Source: Stromatinia cepivora
Taxonomy: Eukaryota > Ascomycota > Leotiomycetes > Helotiales > Sclerotiniaceae
Length of the DNA: 64,000 nucleotides
Assembly: GCA_014898415.1 (NCBI GenBank)
Contig: RCTD01000006.1
Location: 1,984,001-2,048,000, forward strand
Direction of reading: 5' to 3'
The position numbers and the translations under genes are program-made. Every line of letters starts with the position of its first letter. Positions within the stretch are counted from its first letter, which is position 1. Of the stretch, positions 1 through 13,316 are shown in pieces. Below the pieces are notes generated by a model, which ran no database searches, had not been told where the DNA came from, and worked only from the letters and a program-made list of their open reading frames with translations.

Positions 1-2678
1 CTTCTAGTTTGTTTTAATCTATATAAACTTTGTAAAACTTATAGTACATATCCCTTTTTGATTTTGATACTTTAGGGTAATTCAAAGTAAATCTTTTTCT
101 TCAAATACAATTCAATAAAAGCATTTTTGATATCGAAATATAAGTATTCCAAATTTTCCTTTACAATGATAATTAGGAATAATCTGAATGTATCTAACCT
201 TATTATTAATGCAAACATTTCGTTGTAATCCTTTTCTAATATCTAACTAAACCCTCGAATTATTAATCTTGCCTTGAATCATTCTACTTTGTTATCCTTA
301 ATCTTAACTATAAATACCCATTTCATCGAAATCAGATTACTTCCTTTAAGAAATATATATTCTTCCCAAGTACCATTTTGAACCAAGAATATAATTTCCT
401 CTTAAATAACTTTTTTCCATTTTTCAGAATATTCTTGATCTAATATTACTTCTTTATAAATTCTTAATATTTTGATTCCTAGAATTTCTTCAATCGGATA
501 TATTATACTTTCTATATTGTTTATATCTATCAATGAAATTATGAAATCTAAAACAATCTTGTTTTTGATATAAAGGTCCATTTTATAAATAATTGGGATT
601 ATAATTATAACATATTCTACACTTTTTTGAATTTTGGCCTGTATAAATATCGTAATCAATACCCTTATAATCTTGCTTTCCCATTCTTCTTCAGAATCTT
701 GTTCCATATCTCTTTTCCGTTTTCATATTAAATACCTTAAGGATTCATTTTCAAAATCCATTTCATCCTTTTATTCGATTTCAAATAATTATGGATTTAC
801 TTCGCTTTTTGATCCTATTGAAATAAACTTATCAACAAAATTTAAAACAATTTTAAATTTTGCTTTTAGTACAAATTCAGGGTTTACAAAAGTTGATTCT
901 TAGATTGAACCCTTTGAAATAATAGATTCGATATCTGAAGTATCTTTGGAAAAAAATTCTTGATTTGTTTTTTGGATATTATTATCTTTATCTTTATTGT
1001 ATATTAATATTGATATATCTAATTTATCTAATCTCAATTCGACAATTGGGATACTTAGTACAATCATTGAATTCGATATAATATCTACTAAAGAGAATAT
1101 TTGGAATAAAGATGATATAGGTATCGTATTTAATATTGAAGATGGAGAAGGTACCTTATTTGTTATTGATTTATTATAAGATTTTCAATCTAGTTTTATA
1201 TTCTTTATTTCTTATGGGTTTGATTTACAATTTCTTAATTTAAAATCCAAATCTCCTTTTTGGTGAGATTTATCTATAATTACTTTGTTTGATCGAAATA
1301 TATAATTTAATTCTGGAGAATATATTTTGATATATTTGTTCGTAACTTTTGAATACCCTAGGAATATACCGATTCTCGAAATGTCCTGCAATTTGTTATA
1401 TCTCTATCCTTTCAAAATAATCTTGGAATTGATATAAATATAACATTTGCTTCTCCAGACTTTGTATATCTTTATATCTGATATTATATTTGTAAAAGCT
1501 TTTATAAGAAATCGATCTATTCTATTTATATCAAAATCAATATTAATACAATTTCTGATATAAGTATTATACTTTATAACTTTATCCCAAAATTCTAATA
1601 ATAATCCAGCTTCTTTTAACATTGCTTTTATATTTGCCTTTGTAATTCTTATATTCCGTTTTACAGATTTGTTTTGATGTGAAAAGGAAATTGTTGTAAT
1701 TTCGGATTGTATACCTGATGATTATTCACGAATAGCTTATAGAAGTTCTGATATATTATCAATCCTGGCTGCAATAATCTTTTCTCTAATAACTAATTCC
1801 ATCTCCTTTTTCCAAGTTTTCAATGTTTGAATTATATCGTTTTTTTATTTAAATAATATAATTCAATTTACTCTTGTACAACTATCAATGATTAATATGA
1901 AATAACGATTCCCTCAAATCGATTTTGGGAATAGTCCTGCAATATCGAAATATATAAATTCGAATCTTTTTGATTTGTATAGATTCAATTGCTTTGGAAT
2001 ATAATTAATCATCTTGGTGAGTATATACACTTCATAGATATTTAATTCAATTGGGACCTTTATCGGCTTGATTATATTGGATACCTTATATAGATTCTTG
2101 ATCTTATCTAAACCTAAATAATTGAATCTTCGATATTATAACAAATATTTCTCTTTCTTCTTGAGTATTAATTCATTATCGATACCTTTGGTGTTATCGA
2201 TTATCTTTAAAGAGAAACCTTTTTCCTGATCATTTTGATATATATTAGAACAAAAAACTGTATCCTTATATCCTTTGATCACATATAAAACCATATATAT
2301 TCTGTTTTGCATTCTAGCATAGATAACTTTTTTATTATCCTTCTTGAAATACATATAATAAAAATTGAATTCCCCTTGCAATCCTGTTTCGTAGATTCTT
2401 TTTCCTAACAACAAATTTATTTTTAGTTTTGGTACATATAACATATTTGAAAATAGCATCTTAGAACCATCTTTGTATATTATATCCATTAAACTTTAAT
2501 AGCGATAATATATCACTTCCCCACCAACCTTTATCCTTTGTTTGATAATAGGTTTTATTGATCTGAATAATGAAGGTTGGTCAGACATATATAAAGAAAC
2601 ATTTGTATCAATATACCATTTGCTAGGGGAAGTTTTATTAATGGTTTCCTTTATCAAATTGTAATCTTTTTTCATCAT
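1..2678 (-). pseudogene. copia copy A pol remnant (protease, integrase, start of reverse transcriptase)
   Basis: Broken frames on the minus strand give, in order: a protease active-site region WYIDTNVSLYMS (near 2600-2640, a decayed D-S/T-G-A type site); the pre-integrase stretch LYVPKLKINLL (near 2420); an integrase core with YFILIID and LLLEFWDKVIKYNTYIRN (about 2120-1400); and the start of reverse transcriptase with EYSEKWKKVI and KWVFIVKIKDNK (below about 440). This order, with integrase before reverse transcriptase, is diagnostic for Ty1/copia. At least a dozen stops interrupt it. The remainder of reverse transcriptase and RNase H lie beyond position 1. Confidence 0.85.
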
Positions 2679-2939
2679 ATCCTTAATATCGAAATCTGAT
2701 TCAAAGATATTGTTAACAGAATATACTTAATCTTTTTTGTTGAAATAGATCTTCTTCGGATTCGATGATCCCCTTTTTTTTTGATAATAAAAATAATTGC
2801 AAAAGAATTTGTTGGTTTATATTAAATGTAAACAGTTTCGTATATAATAATCTTCTTTTTGATACAGATCACAAGTATTATTTAGAGTTTCGAAATCTGA
2901 TTTTTAGTATTAAAAAACATATCTAAATCCTTTTACAAT

Positions 2940-3401
2940 TTATACTAATTTTGATCCATTTTTAAAACGAAATTCTTTAACCTGTAAATATTTGATCTTA
3001 TCGTCGATACTAAAGCTAGTTTGGATATCCAATATATCCATTATTTTTTGATAATCAATTGAAAGATTATATATTAAAACCAAGAACAAAGTAATATCTT
3101 GATATATTAATCGATAATTTTTATTTACAATTCCTAGTTTCCTTCTATACTCTTTTAATTTATCCCAAACTTCGATAATAATCATATCGGGATAGATATT
3201 GAATTGGAATTTGAAGTTCTGGATCATTGTTATATATATATTAATTATAACTACATTAACTCTGATATATTTTGATTTAAGATATCTCCAGAGTATATAT
3301 ATTATTAAATATTCATCGATAAGAACTTCATCATTATCATTAAATGTTATACAAATATACAATAACACATTCGCTTTATCCTTTAAGTATTCCGATTTCA
3401 A
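2940..3401 (-). pseudogene. copia copy A gag remnant
   Basis: A 153-codon open stretch begins MKSEYLKDK. It matches the open gag stretch of copy B (5219-5716) and that of copy C (61172-61408) in position and sequence. The family product is the capsid-forming Gag of Ty1/copia elements. The real start probably lies further upstream, because the homology begins before the first ATG. The zinc-knuckle region that should follow, around 2830-2890, has lost cysteines. The call rests on position within the element and on agreement between copies, not on a sharp capsid motif. Confidence 0.75.
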
Positions 3402-3997
3402 CTCGACATTGTAACATATACAATCATTAATCTTATAAACAAATACTATATTGGATCCTACAATCTACATATATTCATCTAATGTTTAATCAATTATATA
3501 AAACCATCCTTTCCCTTTCAATTGTATCTTCGTTTATCTAAACTATTGCTCATAATTATTTTGATCGAACTTCGAAGGATTGTTTGATTCCGATATTATA
3601 AAGGTTTCTTGCTGTTTAATAGATATCAAAAATAATCTTTAGATTTTTAAGATAATCTTAAAAAAGGATATACAGCAAATAAATTCAAAATAATAAAGAA
3701 ATATAAAAATAAAACAATAAAAGAATTCATAAAATTGTATTATAATATATTTTCTTATAACTATGCGAACTTGCTCTTTGTCTCTATTATAATTCTATAT
3801 CGATACTATACAGACTGCTCTCCGTTTTGACCTATAATATTGTAAATTATAAACTATATTGTCGTATTTCAACTCTGCTTCGATGATACTATATAAAAAC
3901 TCTGATTTTCATTCTATTCCATCCCTATTAATTATACTAATCCTTTTTCGATTTGCTTTACTTTCTAATCACTACTATACAACCGGATCTCATAACC

Positions 3998-4163
3998 TAT
4001 TAACTTTTGATACAGAAAATAATAGTATTATTGACTATATAAATTGAACTAAGGATCTATATTTCTAATAAAAATAAAATTGAAGTTATCCCCAAATATG
4101 ATCTGTACACCATTATAATCTTATGACCTCAATTCTAATCCTATAATGGCCTCATTTCCAACA
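3998..4163 (-). repeat. 5' LTR of copia copy A (166 bp)
   Basis: Same length and sequence as the LTRs of copies B and C. On the plus strand it begins TATTAACTTTT (TGTT mutated to TATT) and ends TTTCCAACA. The intact family termini are TGTT and AACA. Confidence 0.9.
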
Positions 4164-4456
4164 ATCTTTAATTAAATTAGAAAATATATAAAATTTATCA
4201 TGAAAATGAATAAATCCATCTTCAATAATAAATCCTCTTCCTAGGTTGTCCGGGATAACTAGGATTTTTTTAGCTATAATATCCATTGGATATTCTGTTT
4301 TTATAATATTCTTAATAGTATCATAATTTACTTTTGAAATAACGACAAATTGTAATTTATTATAAACTAAAATATTGCTATCTTACTTTAGTATTATATA
4401 CGATTTGTATATTTTGTTTTATAAATATTCTGATTTTTGATTGAAAGTATCTACTC
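4164..4456 (-). pseudogene. gypsy element 1: end of RNase H and RNase H-integrase linker, between two copia insertions
   Basis: Read on the minus strand, this 293-bp island translates with few breaks into VDTFNQKSEYL followed by AKKILVIPDNLGRGFIIEDGFIHFH. That is the decayed form of the gypsy VDALSRxPxY motif ending the RNase H domain, followed by the start of the integrase zinc-binding region. It continues the frame that stops at 9944, once copia B and one copy of its TACTC duplication are left out. Copia A cuts it again at 4164, and the rest of integrase lies outside the window. Confidence 0.85.
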
Positions 4457-4622
4457 TATTGGAAATGAGGCCATCATAGGATTAGAATTGAGATCACAAG
4501 ACCACAATGATGTATAGACCATATTTGGGGATAACCTCAATTCTATTTTTACTAGAAATATAAATCCTTAATTCAATCTATATAATCAACAATACTATTA
4601 TTTCTTATATCAAAAGTTAATA
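4457..4622 (+). repeat. 5' LTR of copia copy B (166 bp)
   Basis: Starts TATTGGAAATGAGG and ends AAAAGTTAATA. It is preceded by target duplication TACTC. It keeps more G than the partner LTR at 9773, where GGAAATGAGGCC reads GAAAATAAAGCT. Confidence 0.93.
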
Positions 4623-5203
4623 AATTATAAGATCCAATTATATAATAATGATTAAAAAGTAAAGTAAATCAAGAAAAGATTAATATAACTAATAGAAATA
4701 AAACAAAATGAAAATCAAAATTTTCATATAATATTATTGAAATAAAGTTGAAATATAATAATACAATTTATAATTTACAATATCACAGATCAAAGTAAAG
4801 AGCAATCTGCATAATACCGATATAGAATTATAATAAAAGCGAAAAGTAAATTCACATAGTTATAAGAAAATATATTATAATATGATTTTACGAATTCTTT
4901 TATTGTTTTATTTTTATATTTCTTTATTATTTTGAATTTATTTGTTGTATATTCTTTTTTAAGATTGTCTTAAAAATCTGAAGATTATCTTCGATATTCA
5001 TCAAATAGTAAGAAACCTTTATAATATCGAAATCAAACAATCTTTTGAAGTTCGATCAAAATAATTATAAGCGATGATTCAGATAAATGAAAATACAATT
5101 GAAAGGGAAAGGATGGTTTTATATAATTGATTAAATATTAAACGAATATATACAGATTATAGGACCCAATATAGTATCTGCCTATAAGATCAATGATTGT
5201 ATA

Positions 5204-5716
5204 TATTACAATATCAAATTGAAATCGGAATATTTAAAGAACGAAGCGAATATATTATCGTATATTTGTACAATACTCAATAATAACAATGAAATCTTTA
5301 CCAACGAATATTCAACAATATATATATTCTGGAGATACCTTAAATCAAAATATACCAGAATCAATGTAATTATAATCAATATATATATAACGATGATCCA
5401 GAACTTCAAATTTCAATCCAATACCTATTCTGATATAACCATTATCAAAGTTTGGAACAAATTGAAAGAGTATAAAAGGAAATTAGAAATTGTAAATAAA
5501 AGCTATCAATTAATATATCAAAATATTGCTTTGTTTTTGGTTTTAATATATAATCTTTTAATCGATTATCAAAAAATAATAAATATATTGGATATCCAAA
5601 TTAGTTTTAGTATCAACGATAAAATCAAGTATTTACAAATTAAAGAATTTTGTTTTAAAGATAGATCAAAGCTAGTACAAATTGCAAAAGAATTTAAATA
5701 TATTTTTCGATATTAA
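5204..5716 (+). pseudogene. copia copy B gag remnant
   Basis: The longest open stretch of this element (165 codons) begins at a TTG at 5219, so the true ATG has been mutated or lies upstream. It encodes MKSEYLKNEANILSYIC and a helix-rich region typical of copia Gag. A zinc knuckle follows outside the open stretch (about 5738-5790), reading C-x-L-Y-x4-H-x4-Y. Two of its cysteines have become tyrosine, which is what G-to-A RIP does to TGT/TGC. It is homologous to 2940-3401 and 61172-61408. Confidence 0.78.
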
Positions 5717-5969
5717 GAATCAAATTTCGAAACCCTAAATAATACTTGCGATTTATATCAAAAAGAAAATCATTATATACAAAACTACCCATATTTAATA
5801 CAAACTAGTAAACTCCTTCACAATTACCTTCGTTACCAAAGAAAAAAAGGATCATTGAATCCAAAAAAGATCCACTTCAACAAAAAAAAATCAAATACAC
5901 CCTATTAACAATATCTCTGAATCAAATTCCGATACTGAAAATATAATAAAGAAAGATTACAATTTGATA

Positions 5970-8900
5970 AAGGAAATCATTAATAAAATTTCCCCTAACA
6001 AATAATATACCAATATAAATACTTCTTTATATATATCTAACCAACCTTCATTATTCAAATCAATAAAATCTATTATTAAACGAAGAATAAAGGTTAATAA
6101 AGAAATGATGTATTATTGCCATTAGGATCTAATGGATATAATATACGAAGATAATTCTAAGATACTACTTTCAAATATATTATATATACTAAAGTTAAAA
6201 GTAAACTTGCTATTAAAAAAAAGGATTTGCGAAACAGGGTTATAAGGGAAATTCAATTTTCATTATATATATTTCAAAAAGGACAATAAGAAAATCATCT
6301 GTATTAGAATATAAAACGGAATGTACATAGTTTTATATATGATTAAAGGATATAAAAATATAATTCTCTATTCTAATATATATCAAAATGATCAGAAAAA
6401 AGGTTTCTTTTTAGAGATAATCGATGGTACCAAAAGTATCGATAACGAATTAATATTTAAAAAGAAAGAAAGATATCTATTATAATATCGAAAATTCAAT
6501 CATCTAGATCCAAATAAGATTAAGAATCTATACAAAGTATTCAATATAATCAAACCAATAAAGATCCCAATTGAATTAGATATCTGTAAAATGTGTATAT
6601 TCACCAAAATAATTAATTATATTCTGAAGCAATTGAATTTGTATAAATCAAAAAGACTCGAATTTATATATTTCGATATTATAAAATCATTCCCAAAATC
6701 GATTCGAAGGAATTGTTATTTTATATTAATTATTGATAATTATATAAAAGTAAATTGGATTATATCATTTAAATAAAAAGATAATGCAATTCAAATATTG
6801 AAAACTTGGAAAAAGGAGATGGAATTAATTATTAAAAAAAAGATTATTATAGTTAGGATTAACAACATATTAAAATTCTTACAAACTATTTATAAATAAT
6901 CATTGGGTATACAATCCGAAGTTACAATAATTTCCTTTTCATATCAAAACAAATTTGCAAAACAGAATATAAAGATTGTAAAAACAAATATAAAAATAAT
7001 ACTAAAAGAAATTGGATTATTATTAGAATTTTGGAACGAAATTGTAAAATATAATATTTATATCAGAAATCGTATTAATATTAATTTTAATATAAATGGA
7101 ATAAATCGATCCCTTATAAAAGCTTTTATAGATATAATACCAGATATAGAGATATATAAAATCTGAGGGAATAAATGTTATACTTATATCAATTCCAAGA
7201 TTATTCTGAAAAAGTAGAGATATAATAAATTACAGGATATTTCGAGAATCGGTATATTTTTAGGGTACTCAAAAGTTACAAACAAATATATCAAAATGTA
7301 TTCTCCAGAATTAGATTATATATTTCGATCAAGCAGAGTAATTATAGATGAATTTTATCGAAAAAGAGATTTGGATCTTAAATTAAGAAATTGTGAATCA
7401 GGTTTACAAGGAACAAAGAATGTAAAGTTAGATCGAAAACTTCGTAGTAGATTAATAGCAAATAAGATATTTTCTTTATCCTTAATATTAAATGCGATAC
7501 CTGTATCACCTTCGTTCCAAGCGTTCTCTTTAGCAGATATTATACCGAATTCAATGATTATACCAAGCACCCTAATTATCGAATTGAGATCAGGTAAATT
7601 AGATATATCAATACCAATATATAATGAAGATAAAGATAACAATATCCAAAAAACAAATTAAGAATCTTTTTCTAAGGATATTTCAAATATCGAATCCATT
7701 ATTTCAAAGGGTCCAACCCAAGAATCAACTTTTGCAAACTTTGAATTTATACCAAAAGCAAAATTTAAAATTATTTTAAATTTTATTAACAAACCTATTT
7801 CAGTAGAATCAAAAAGCGAAATAAATCTATAATTATTTGAGATCGAGTAAGAAGATGAAATAGATCTTAAAGATGAATCCCTAAGATATTTAATATAAAA
7901 ACAGAAAAGAGATATAGAACAAGATTCTGAAGAAAAACAGGAAAGCAAGATTATAAGGGTATTGATTACGATATCTATATAGGTCAAAATTCAAGAAAGT
8001 ATAGAATATATTATGATTACAATCCCAACTATTTATAAAATGGATTCTTATATCAAAGACAAAATTGTTTCAGATTTTATAATTTCGTTGATAGATATAA
8101 ACAATATAGAAAATATAATATATCCGGCCGAAAAAGTTCTAGGAATCAAAATACCAAGAATTTATAAAAAAGTAATATTGAATCGAGAATACTCTAAAAA
8201 ATAAAAGGAAGTTATCCAAAAGGAAATCATATTCTTAATTCAAAATAATACTTGAAAAGAATATATACTTCTTAAAAAAAGTAATCTAATTTCGACGAAA
8301 TAAGTATTTATAATTAAGACCAAAGATAATAAAGTAGAACGATTCAAAGCAAAATTAATAACTCGAGGATTCAATTAGATATTAGAAAAGGATTATAACG
8401 AAACATTTGTATTAATAATAAAATTAAATACATTCAGATTATTCCTAGCTATTATTATAAAGGAAAATTTGGAATACTTACATTTCGATATCAAAAATAC
8501 CTTTATCGAATCACACTTAAAGAAAGAGATCTATTTCGAACTACTCCAAAATATCAAAATCAAAAAAGGATATATACTACGAATTCTACAAAGCTTATAT
8601 AGATTAAAGCAAATTGAAAAGGATTGAAGTTTATTATTGAAAAAAGAACTTTTAGGTATAGATTTTGTACAAAATTTGATAGACCCATATCTATATATAT
8701 CTAAAGATTATAATATAATATTACTGGTATATATCAACAATATTGTTATTGTATCGCATATATCATTACAAATCATTTGATTCGATAAAAAGCTATCAAT
8801 CTATTTTAATACCAAGAATTTAGGGGAGATTAATAAAATCCTAAATGTTAGAATCATTCGCAATAGAAAAGTGTATATATTAATTATAGATCAAAAAGAA

Positions 8901-9740
8901 TATCTCGATATTATATTAATCAAATATAATATTACATATAAACAACATCAAATCAAGAAATTGCCAATAATGGATTATACCCATCTCCGGCTAACAACCG
9001 ATAACGATGAACTAGCAGATATAAATGAATATCAACAACGAATAGAAAGTATAATTCATTTAATAATATATACTCAACCAAATATAACATTCTCAATTGG
9101 AAGACTTTCACAATTTATAGCAAAACCAGCAAAACATTATATTATAGCTTTAAAGAATCTAATATAATATTTACAATCAATAATCAAACAGAAGTTATAG
9201 TTCGGATCAAAAGAAGTATAATCTGATATCTATAAAGAATACAATATACTTGATAATATAATAAAGATATATATAGATATAGATTAGGTTAATAATAAAT
9301 ATAATCAGAAAAGTGTTTTAAAAGGAGTTGTGATATTCTATGAAGATCTTATATTGTAGATTAACAAGAAACAAGTATCTATGGCTATTTCTAATACAGA
9401 ATCAGAATATATTATAATAACAATGTTCATCAAACAAAAGAAATGGATTATATAAATGCTTAAAAACCTATTCAGATTAAGTTATATTGAAAAGAACAAA
9501 AATACGGTTCAAATACTCGATAACAATCAAAACGCTTTAGCTTTAACCAAGAACCCACATTTATATGAACGATCCAAATATATAGATATTAATTATCATT
9601 TCATCAGGGATTTGATAGAAAAGAAGAAAATCGCTATTAATTATATCAATATATACGATATAATTGCTAACAGAATGATAAAGTTTTGTATAAAGATTGC
9701 TTTCGAAAGATTCAAGAAAATATTAGGATTAGTAATCTAA
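5970..9740 (+). pseudogene. copia copy B pol remnant (protease, integrase, reverse transcriptase, RNase H)
   Basis: Readable blocks include the pre-integrase and zinc region (about 6480-6600), an integrase core with YFDIIKSFPKSI and YFILIIDNY (6650-6740), and LLLEFWNEIVKYNIYIRNR (about 7015-7080). Further on are a reverse transcriptase region with YFDIKNTF and LLVYINNIVIVS (8480-8760, the YVDD box decayed to YINN) and an RNase H end with ILDNNQNALALTKNPHLYERSKYIDINYH (about 9510-9600). The replaced catalytic aspartates (D to N) follow from G-to-A change. Open stretches at 6903-7166, 8013-8204, 8871-9167 and 9456-9740 are pieces of this one gene. Confidence 0.88.
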
Positions 9741-9772
9741 AAGGATCGAATAGGATATTCTCAATAAGGGAG

Positions 9773-9938
9773 TATTGAAAATAAAGCTATTATAGGATTA
9801 GAATTAAGGTCACAAGACCACAATGATATACAGACCATATTTGGGGATAACCTCAATTCTACTCCTACTAGAAATATAGATCCTTAGTTCAACCTACATA
9901 GTCAACAATACTACTACTTCCTGCACCAAAAGTTAACA
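9773..9938 (+). repeat. 3' LTR of copia copy B (166 bp)
   Basis: Starts TATTGAAAATAAAGC and ends CACCAAAAGTTAACA. It is followed by TACTC. Differences from the 5' LTR are transitions, as expected from RIP. Confidence 0.93.
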
Positions 9939-9943
9939 TACTC

Positions 9944-12900
9944 TAATATTTTTGTTTCCTTTGATATATGAAATTCTGAAGTTGTAAACAGCTATAGTTT
10001 CCGATCATCGGATTTATTATCGATTCAATTCTTTTATTGTAATAAAGTAAACCAAATTCTTATAATCTGTATATATTTATATTATATATTTTGATTTTTT
10101 CAAATACACTCTCTATTCCTTAAAAGCATTCACTATCGCTAACAATTCTTTATTATATATCTCATAGTTTAATTCAACTGGTGATAGTTTATATAAATAG
10201 TAAGCAATTGATTGTTATTTCTTATTCGAACTAGATTGGCTTAATACTGTTCCTATAATGTAATCTAAAGAATCTGTTTCTACAATTATTAATAATTCTA
10301 AATCGAAAGTTCTAAGAACTGGTTTTCCTACGAATACTTCTTTAAAGTATTCAAATACTATTTGTATTATTTCTATTCATCAAAATTCCCTTTGACTTTT
10401 CTTAATGATTTCGATTATTGGAATAACTATCTTTGAATAATTCTTGATAAATCATCGATAAAAGTTAATGAACCCTAAAAAAGACTATACTTCCTTTATA
10501 CTAATTGATAATTTCTATTCCTTGATTGCTTTTACCTTGTTAGGACTTATTTTGAGATTTCCGAAGAATATAATATAACCTAAAAACTCTATTTTCGTAA
10601 TATAGAATTTGTATTTGCTAAATTTGTATTGAAAATCTGCTTCTTTCAAATACTGCAGAATCTTATAAATGTCCTTAATATATTGTTCTTCTATTTCCGA
10701 GAATATCAAAATGTTATCTAGATAGTACATATAATAGATATCTAAATATTTTTTTAATATATTATTGATTAAATATATATATATTATTAATATATTTGTT
10801 AATCCGAATGGTATAATTTGATACTTGTATAATCTATATCGAATTTTGAATATTGTTTTCCATTTTTCATCTTTCTTTATTCTAATAAAATGAAATCCGT
10901 TTCATAAATCAAATTTAGAGAAAATCTTAGTTTTTCTTAATCGATTTTTTAATTCTATAATTAATAAAAGTAGATACCGATTTTTAATCATTATATTATT
11001 AAACTTGCGGTAATTTACACAAAATCTCCTTATTCTATTCTTTTTTGATATAAATAGTACAAAATTAATTATCTATAAAATGGATTCTCTAATCCATCCT
11101 TTTTCTAATACATTGTTAATATAATCCCTAAGCATCCTTAAATTAAAGATTGATATTAGATAGATTAATCTGAATAAAAGCATTTTATCTTTTTTCAATA
11201 CTATCTTATAATCTTATAATTTATATTCTAATAAAGCTTTGTAACCTTTTCTTTCTTCGAATAGTTTCTTATACTTTTAATATTATACTAGTATTAATAT
11301 TTCATTCTGTTTTTTTTATAAAAATAATTTCGAGTAATTTCTTCTACTTATTCTTCATTTATATAGAAGATTCATCTTCCTTCACTATTAATAAAGGATT
11401 CTGAATTAGGTATCCTATATCAATAGTACTATTCACCTTCAATTCTTTATTGTATATATTCAACCTTACGGGCTTTAGCGTATTTCGTCGATCACTTCTT
11501 TTTGGAAATAATATAATTTCCGATAATTAATCAATTTAAAGATTGTATATTTTCAATTATAACATTCCCAAAATGATTTGTTGATTCCCTAATAAAACAA
11601 TATTGAATTGAATAACCTTCTTATACTAAATTATATTTATTTGTAATAAACAAATCTCCTACAAAATCTTTCTATTTAATCCAGCTAATTATCCATTAAT
11701 TAGTTATAATTAATATAGGATTTATTTCGCCTAGAGTTGTATTTTCAAATGCTTTACAATTCTTGAGATAATAAAATTTCCTGTAGCCCCTAAGTTAATT
11801 ATAATCTTGATTATTCGTTCATTTATCTTTGTATTATAGTAAATCTATCCTATCTATTCTGCAATGTTTAATTATCCTTGATCCAAAACTTTATTGTAAT
11901 CAATATAATCGATTTGATCAATTTAGTCAATTTGGTTGGTTTGGTCAATTATTGATTCCTAATTATTTTCTTCGGTTGATTCCTCCTGGTATTCATCGAT
12001 GATTCTTTCGATAAAATAATCATTAGTAATAACTCCATATTATAGAATTAGATATTCGTTGATGAATTTTACTTTATAGATTTTACCCTCTTTGGTGTTT
12101 ATTATATTGAAATCTTTGTTTAATATACCTTCATCTGTACCTTCGAATTTCCAGATACATCAATTCCAAGTATCTATTTTATAAATAATCTATAATTCTC
12201 CGAAACTAGGATTTCTAGGAAGTTATTAAAGATTTTCTTTCTCCAATTCTTTTTCTTCGATTTCAACCAATAATTGTTCAATAGTAAAATAAATAACATT
12301 AACGATATATAATTGAAGAATAAAAATAATATTAAATTAATCCTTATTAAATTTCTTATAATAACCTTCTTCTAATAGAATCTTTGATTCGATATCCTGG
12401 CTTATTGTATTCGAAGTAGAATTTATTCTTGTATTTTTGTTCTGCCTTTTTTTTAGATAGTTTGTTTTTGAAAGTTGTATCCAATTGTATTGGATTTTTA
12501 TATAATTATTTATTTTCTTAAGATCTTTTTTTATTCTTATGATATTTATTACAATTCGATTTTTATGAAAGTTGGAAGATCGGTATTTCTTTTAATATTT
12601 GTAAAACATTTCACCCATTTTAATAGATTTCTCGATTAATTCGTTTAAATCTTTCTAAATATAATTGCAATCCAATTTTAATTTGATTTCAGGTTTAAAC
12701 CTTTTTTGGTAATAGTTTATTGTTGTGTTTTCTTTTCATTTAGTAGTATCTATATACTTTCTGAATTCTATAATATACTTAATTGCTGATCTTATTTGTC
12801 TGAAATTATAGATCTTGGATTCAGTGTTGTATAATTTATTAATATTCTCGAATACTCATCGTATTTCTCTCTTAAATCTATTGAATTTCCCAAAAATGGT

Positions 12901-13316
12901 TTGAATGAGGTATATTCGCCTTTTTGATTCGTTTAAGTTGATGAAATAATCCTTGAAGTAAGGTTGAATCCATTTAATGGTTTCTTTTTTGAGGTATAAA
13001 GCAACCCAGATATTTTTGTTGATGTTATAATTGAATTTGTTTTGATTGAATTGGAAATAGATTTTAAATTGGAGTAAGAAGGTTTCTAATTTTTATCGAT
13101 TGTTTGTAAATCGATCTAATAGGGCGATTTTAAGAGTTTTAGTGATGATAATCTTTTTGGAGTTTTCGATATCTTTTATAGCGATATTTCCATCTTTATT
13201 GGTATTATTAAAGGTGATCTAGTTGGTTGTAATGAGGTTGTTAGGTTATGGTGTTGTGAAAGATATGATATTGTTATTTATCGAATTGGTATTTGAAGTA
13301 ATAATAATGTTTAAAG
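9944..13316 (-). pseudogene. Ty3/gypsy element 1: gag, protease, reverse transcriptase and RNase H remnants
   Basis: Minus-strand internal region of a gypsy element, running left from its 5' LTR. The gag region lies at about 13300-12150, with few readable motifs. The protease has a decayed SGATGNFISL site (about 11780). Reverse transcriptase spans about 11060-10500, with IFSKFDL, IPFGLTN and YLDNILIFSE (YLDD changed to YLDN), then FLGYIIF and LKISPNKVKAIKE. RNase H spans about 10330-9944, with ETDSLDYIIGTVLSQ, YNKELLAIVNAFKE and YTDYKNLVYF. The frame then breaks at copia B and resumes at 4456-4164. A low-complexity GATCAATTT-type stretch at 11890-11950 lies between gag and protease. Confidence 0.9.

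Larger units (their letters stand above)
1..4163 (-). mobile_element. Ty1/copia element copy A, 5' part, truncated by the window edge
   Basis: This copia-type LTR retrotransposon lies on the minus strand. Its 5' LTR is at 3998-4163, and gag and pol run leftwards off the window. Order on the minus strand is LTR, leader, gag, zinc knuckle, protease, integrase and the first part of reverse transcriptase, as expected for Ty1/copia. Copies B and C in this window are homologous along the whole length. By comparison with C, roughly 1.3 kb including the 3' LTR is missing to the left. Every frame carries stop codons of the TAA/TAG kind expected from RIP, so it is inactive. It sits inside a minus-strand gypsy element, which resumes at 4164. 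The duplication next to the LTR should be ATCTT (4164-4168), but its partner is outside the window. Confidence 0.9.
4457..9938 (+). mobile_element. Ty1/copia element copy B, complete, RIP-mutated
   Basis: A full-length 5482-bp copy. It has 166-bp LTRs at 4457-4622 and 9773-9938, and an exact 5-bp target duplication TACTC at 4452-4456 and 9939-9943. Internal order is gag (about 5204-5716), zinc knuckle (about 5738-5790), protease (about 5975-6100), integrase (about 6480-7230), reverse transcriptase (about 8200-8800) and RNase H (about 9020-9740). All frames carry stops, so it cannot move by itself. It lies in the RNase H region of gypsy element 1, in the opposite orientation to copy A, with only 293 bp between the two 5' LTRs. 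Confidence 0.95.

Noticed and set aside
634..903. Plus-strand 89-codon frame, repeated at 58641-58910 and on minus at 7658-7987
   Set aside because: Conserved only because it lies opposite to or within the copia integrase-reverse transcriptase linker; the pol frame explains it.
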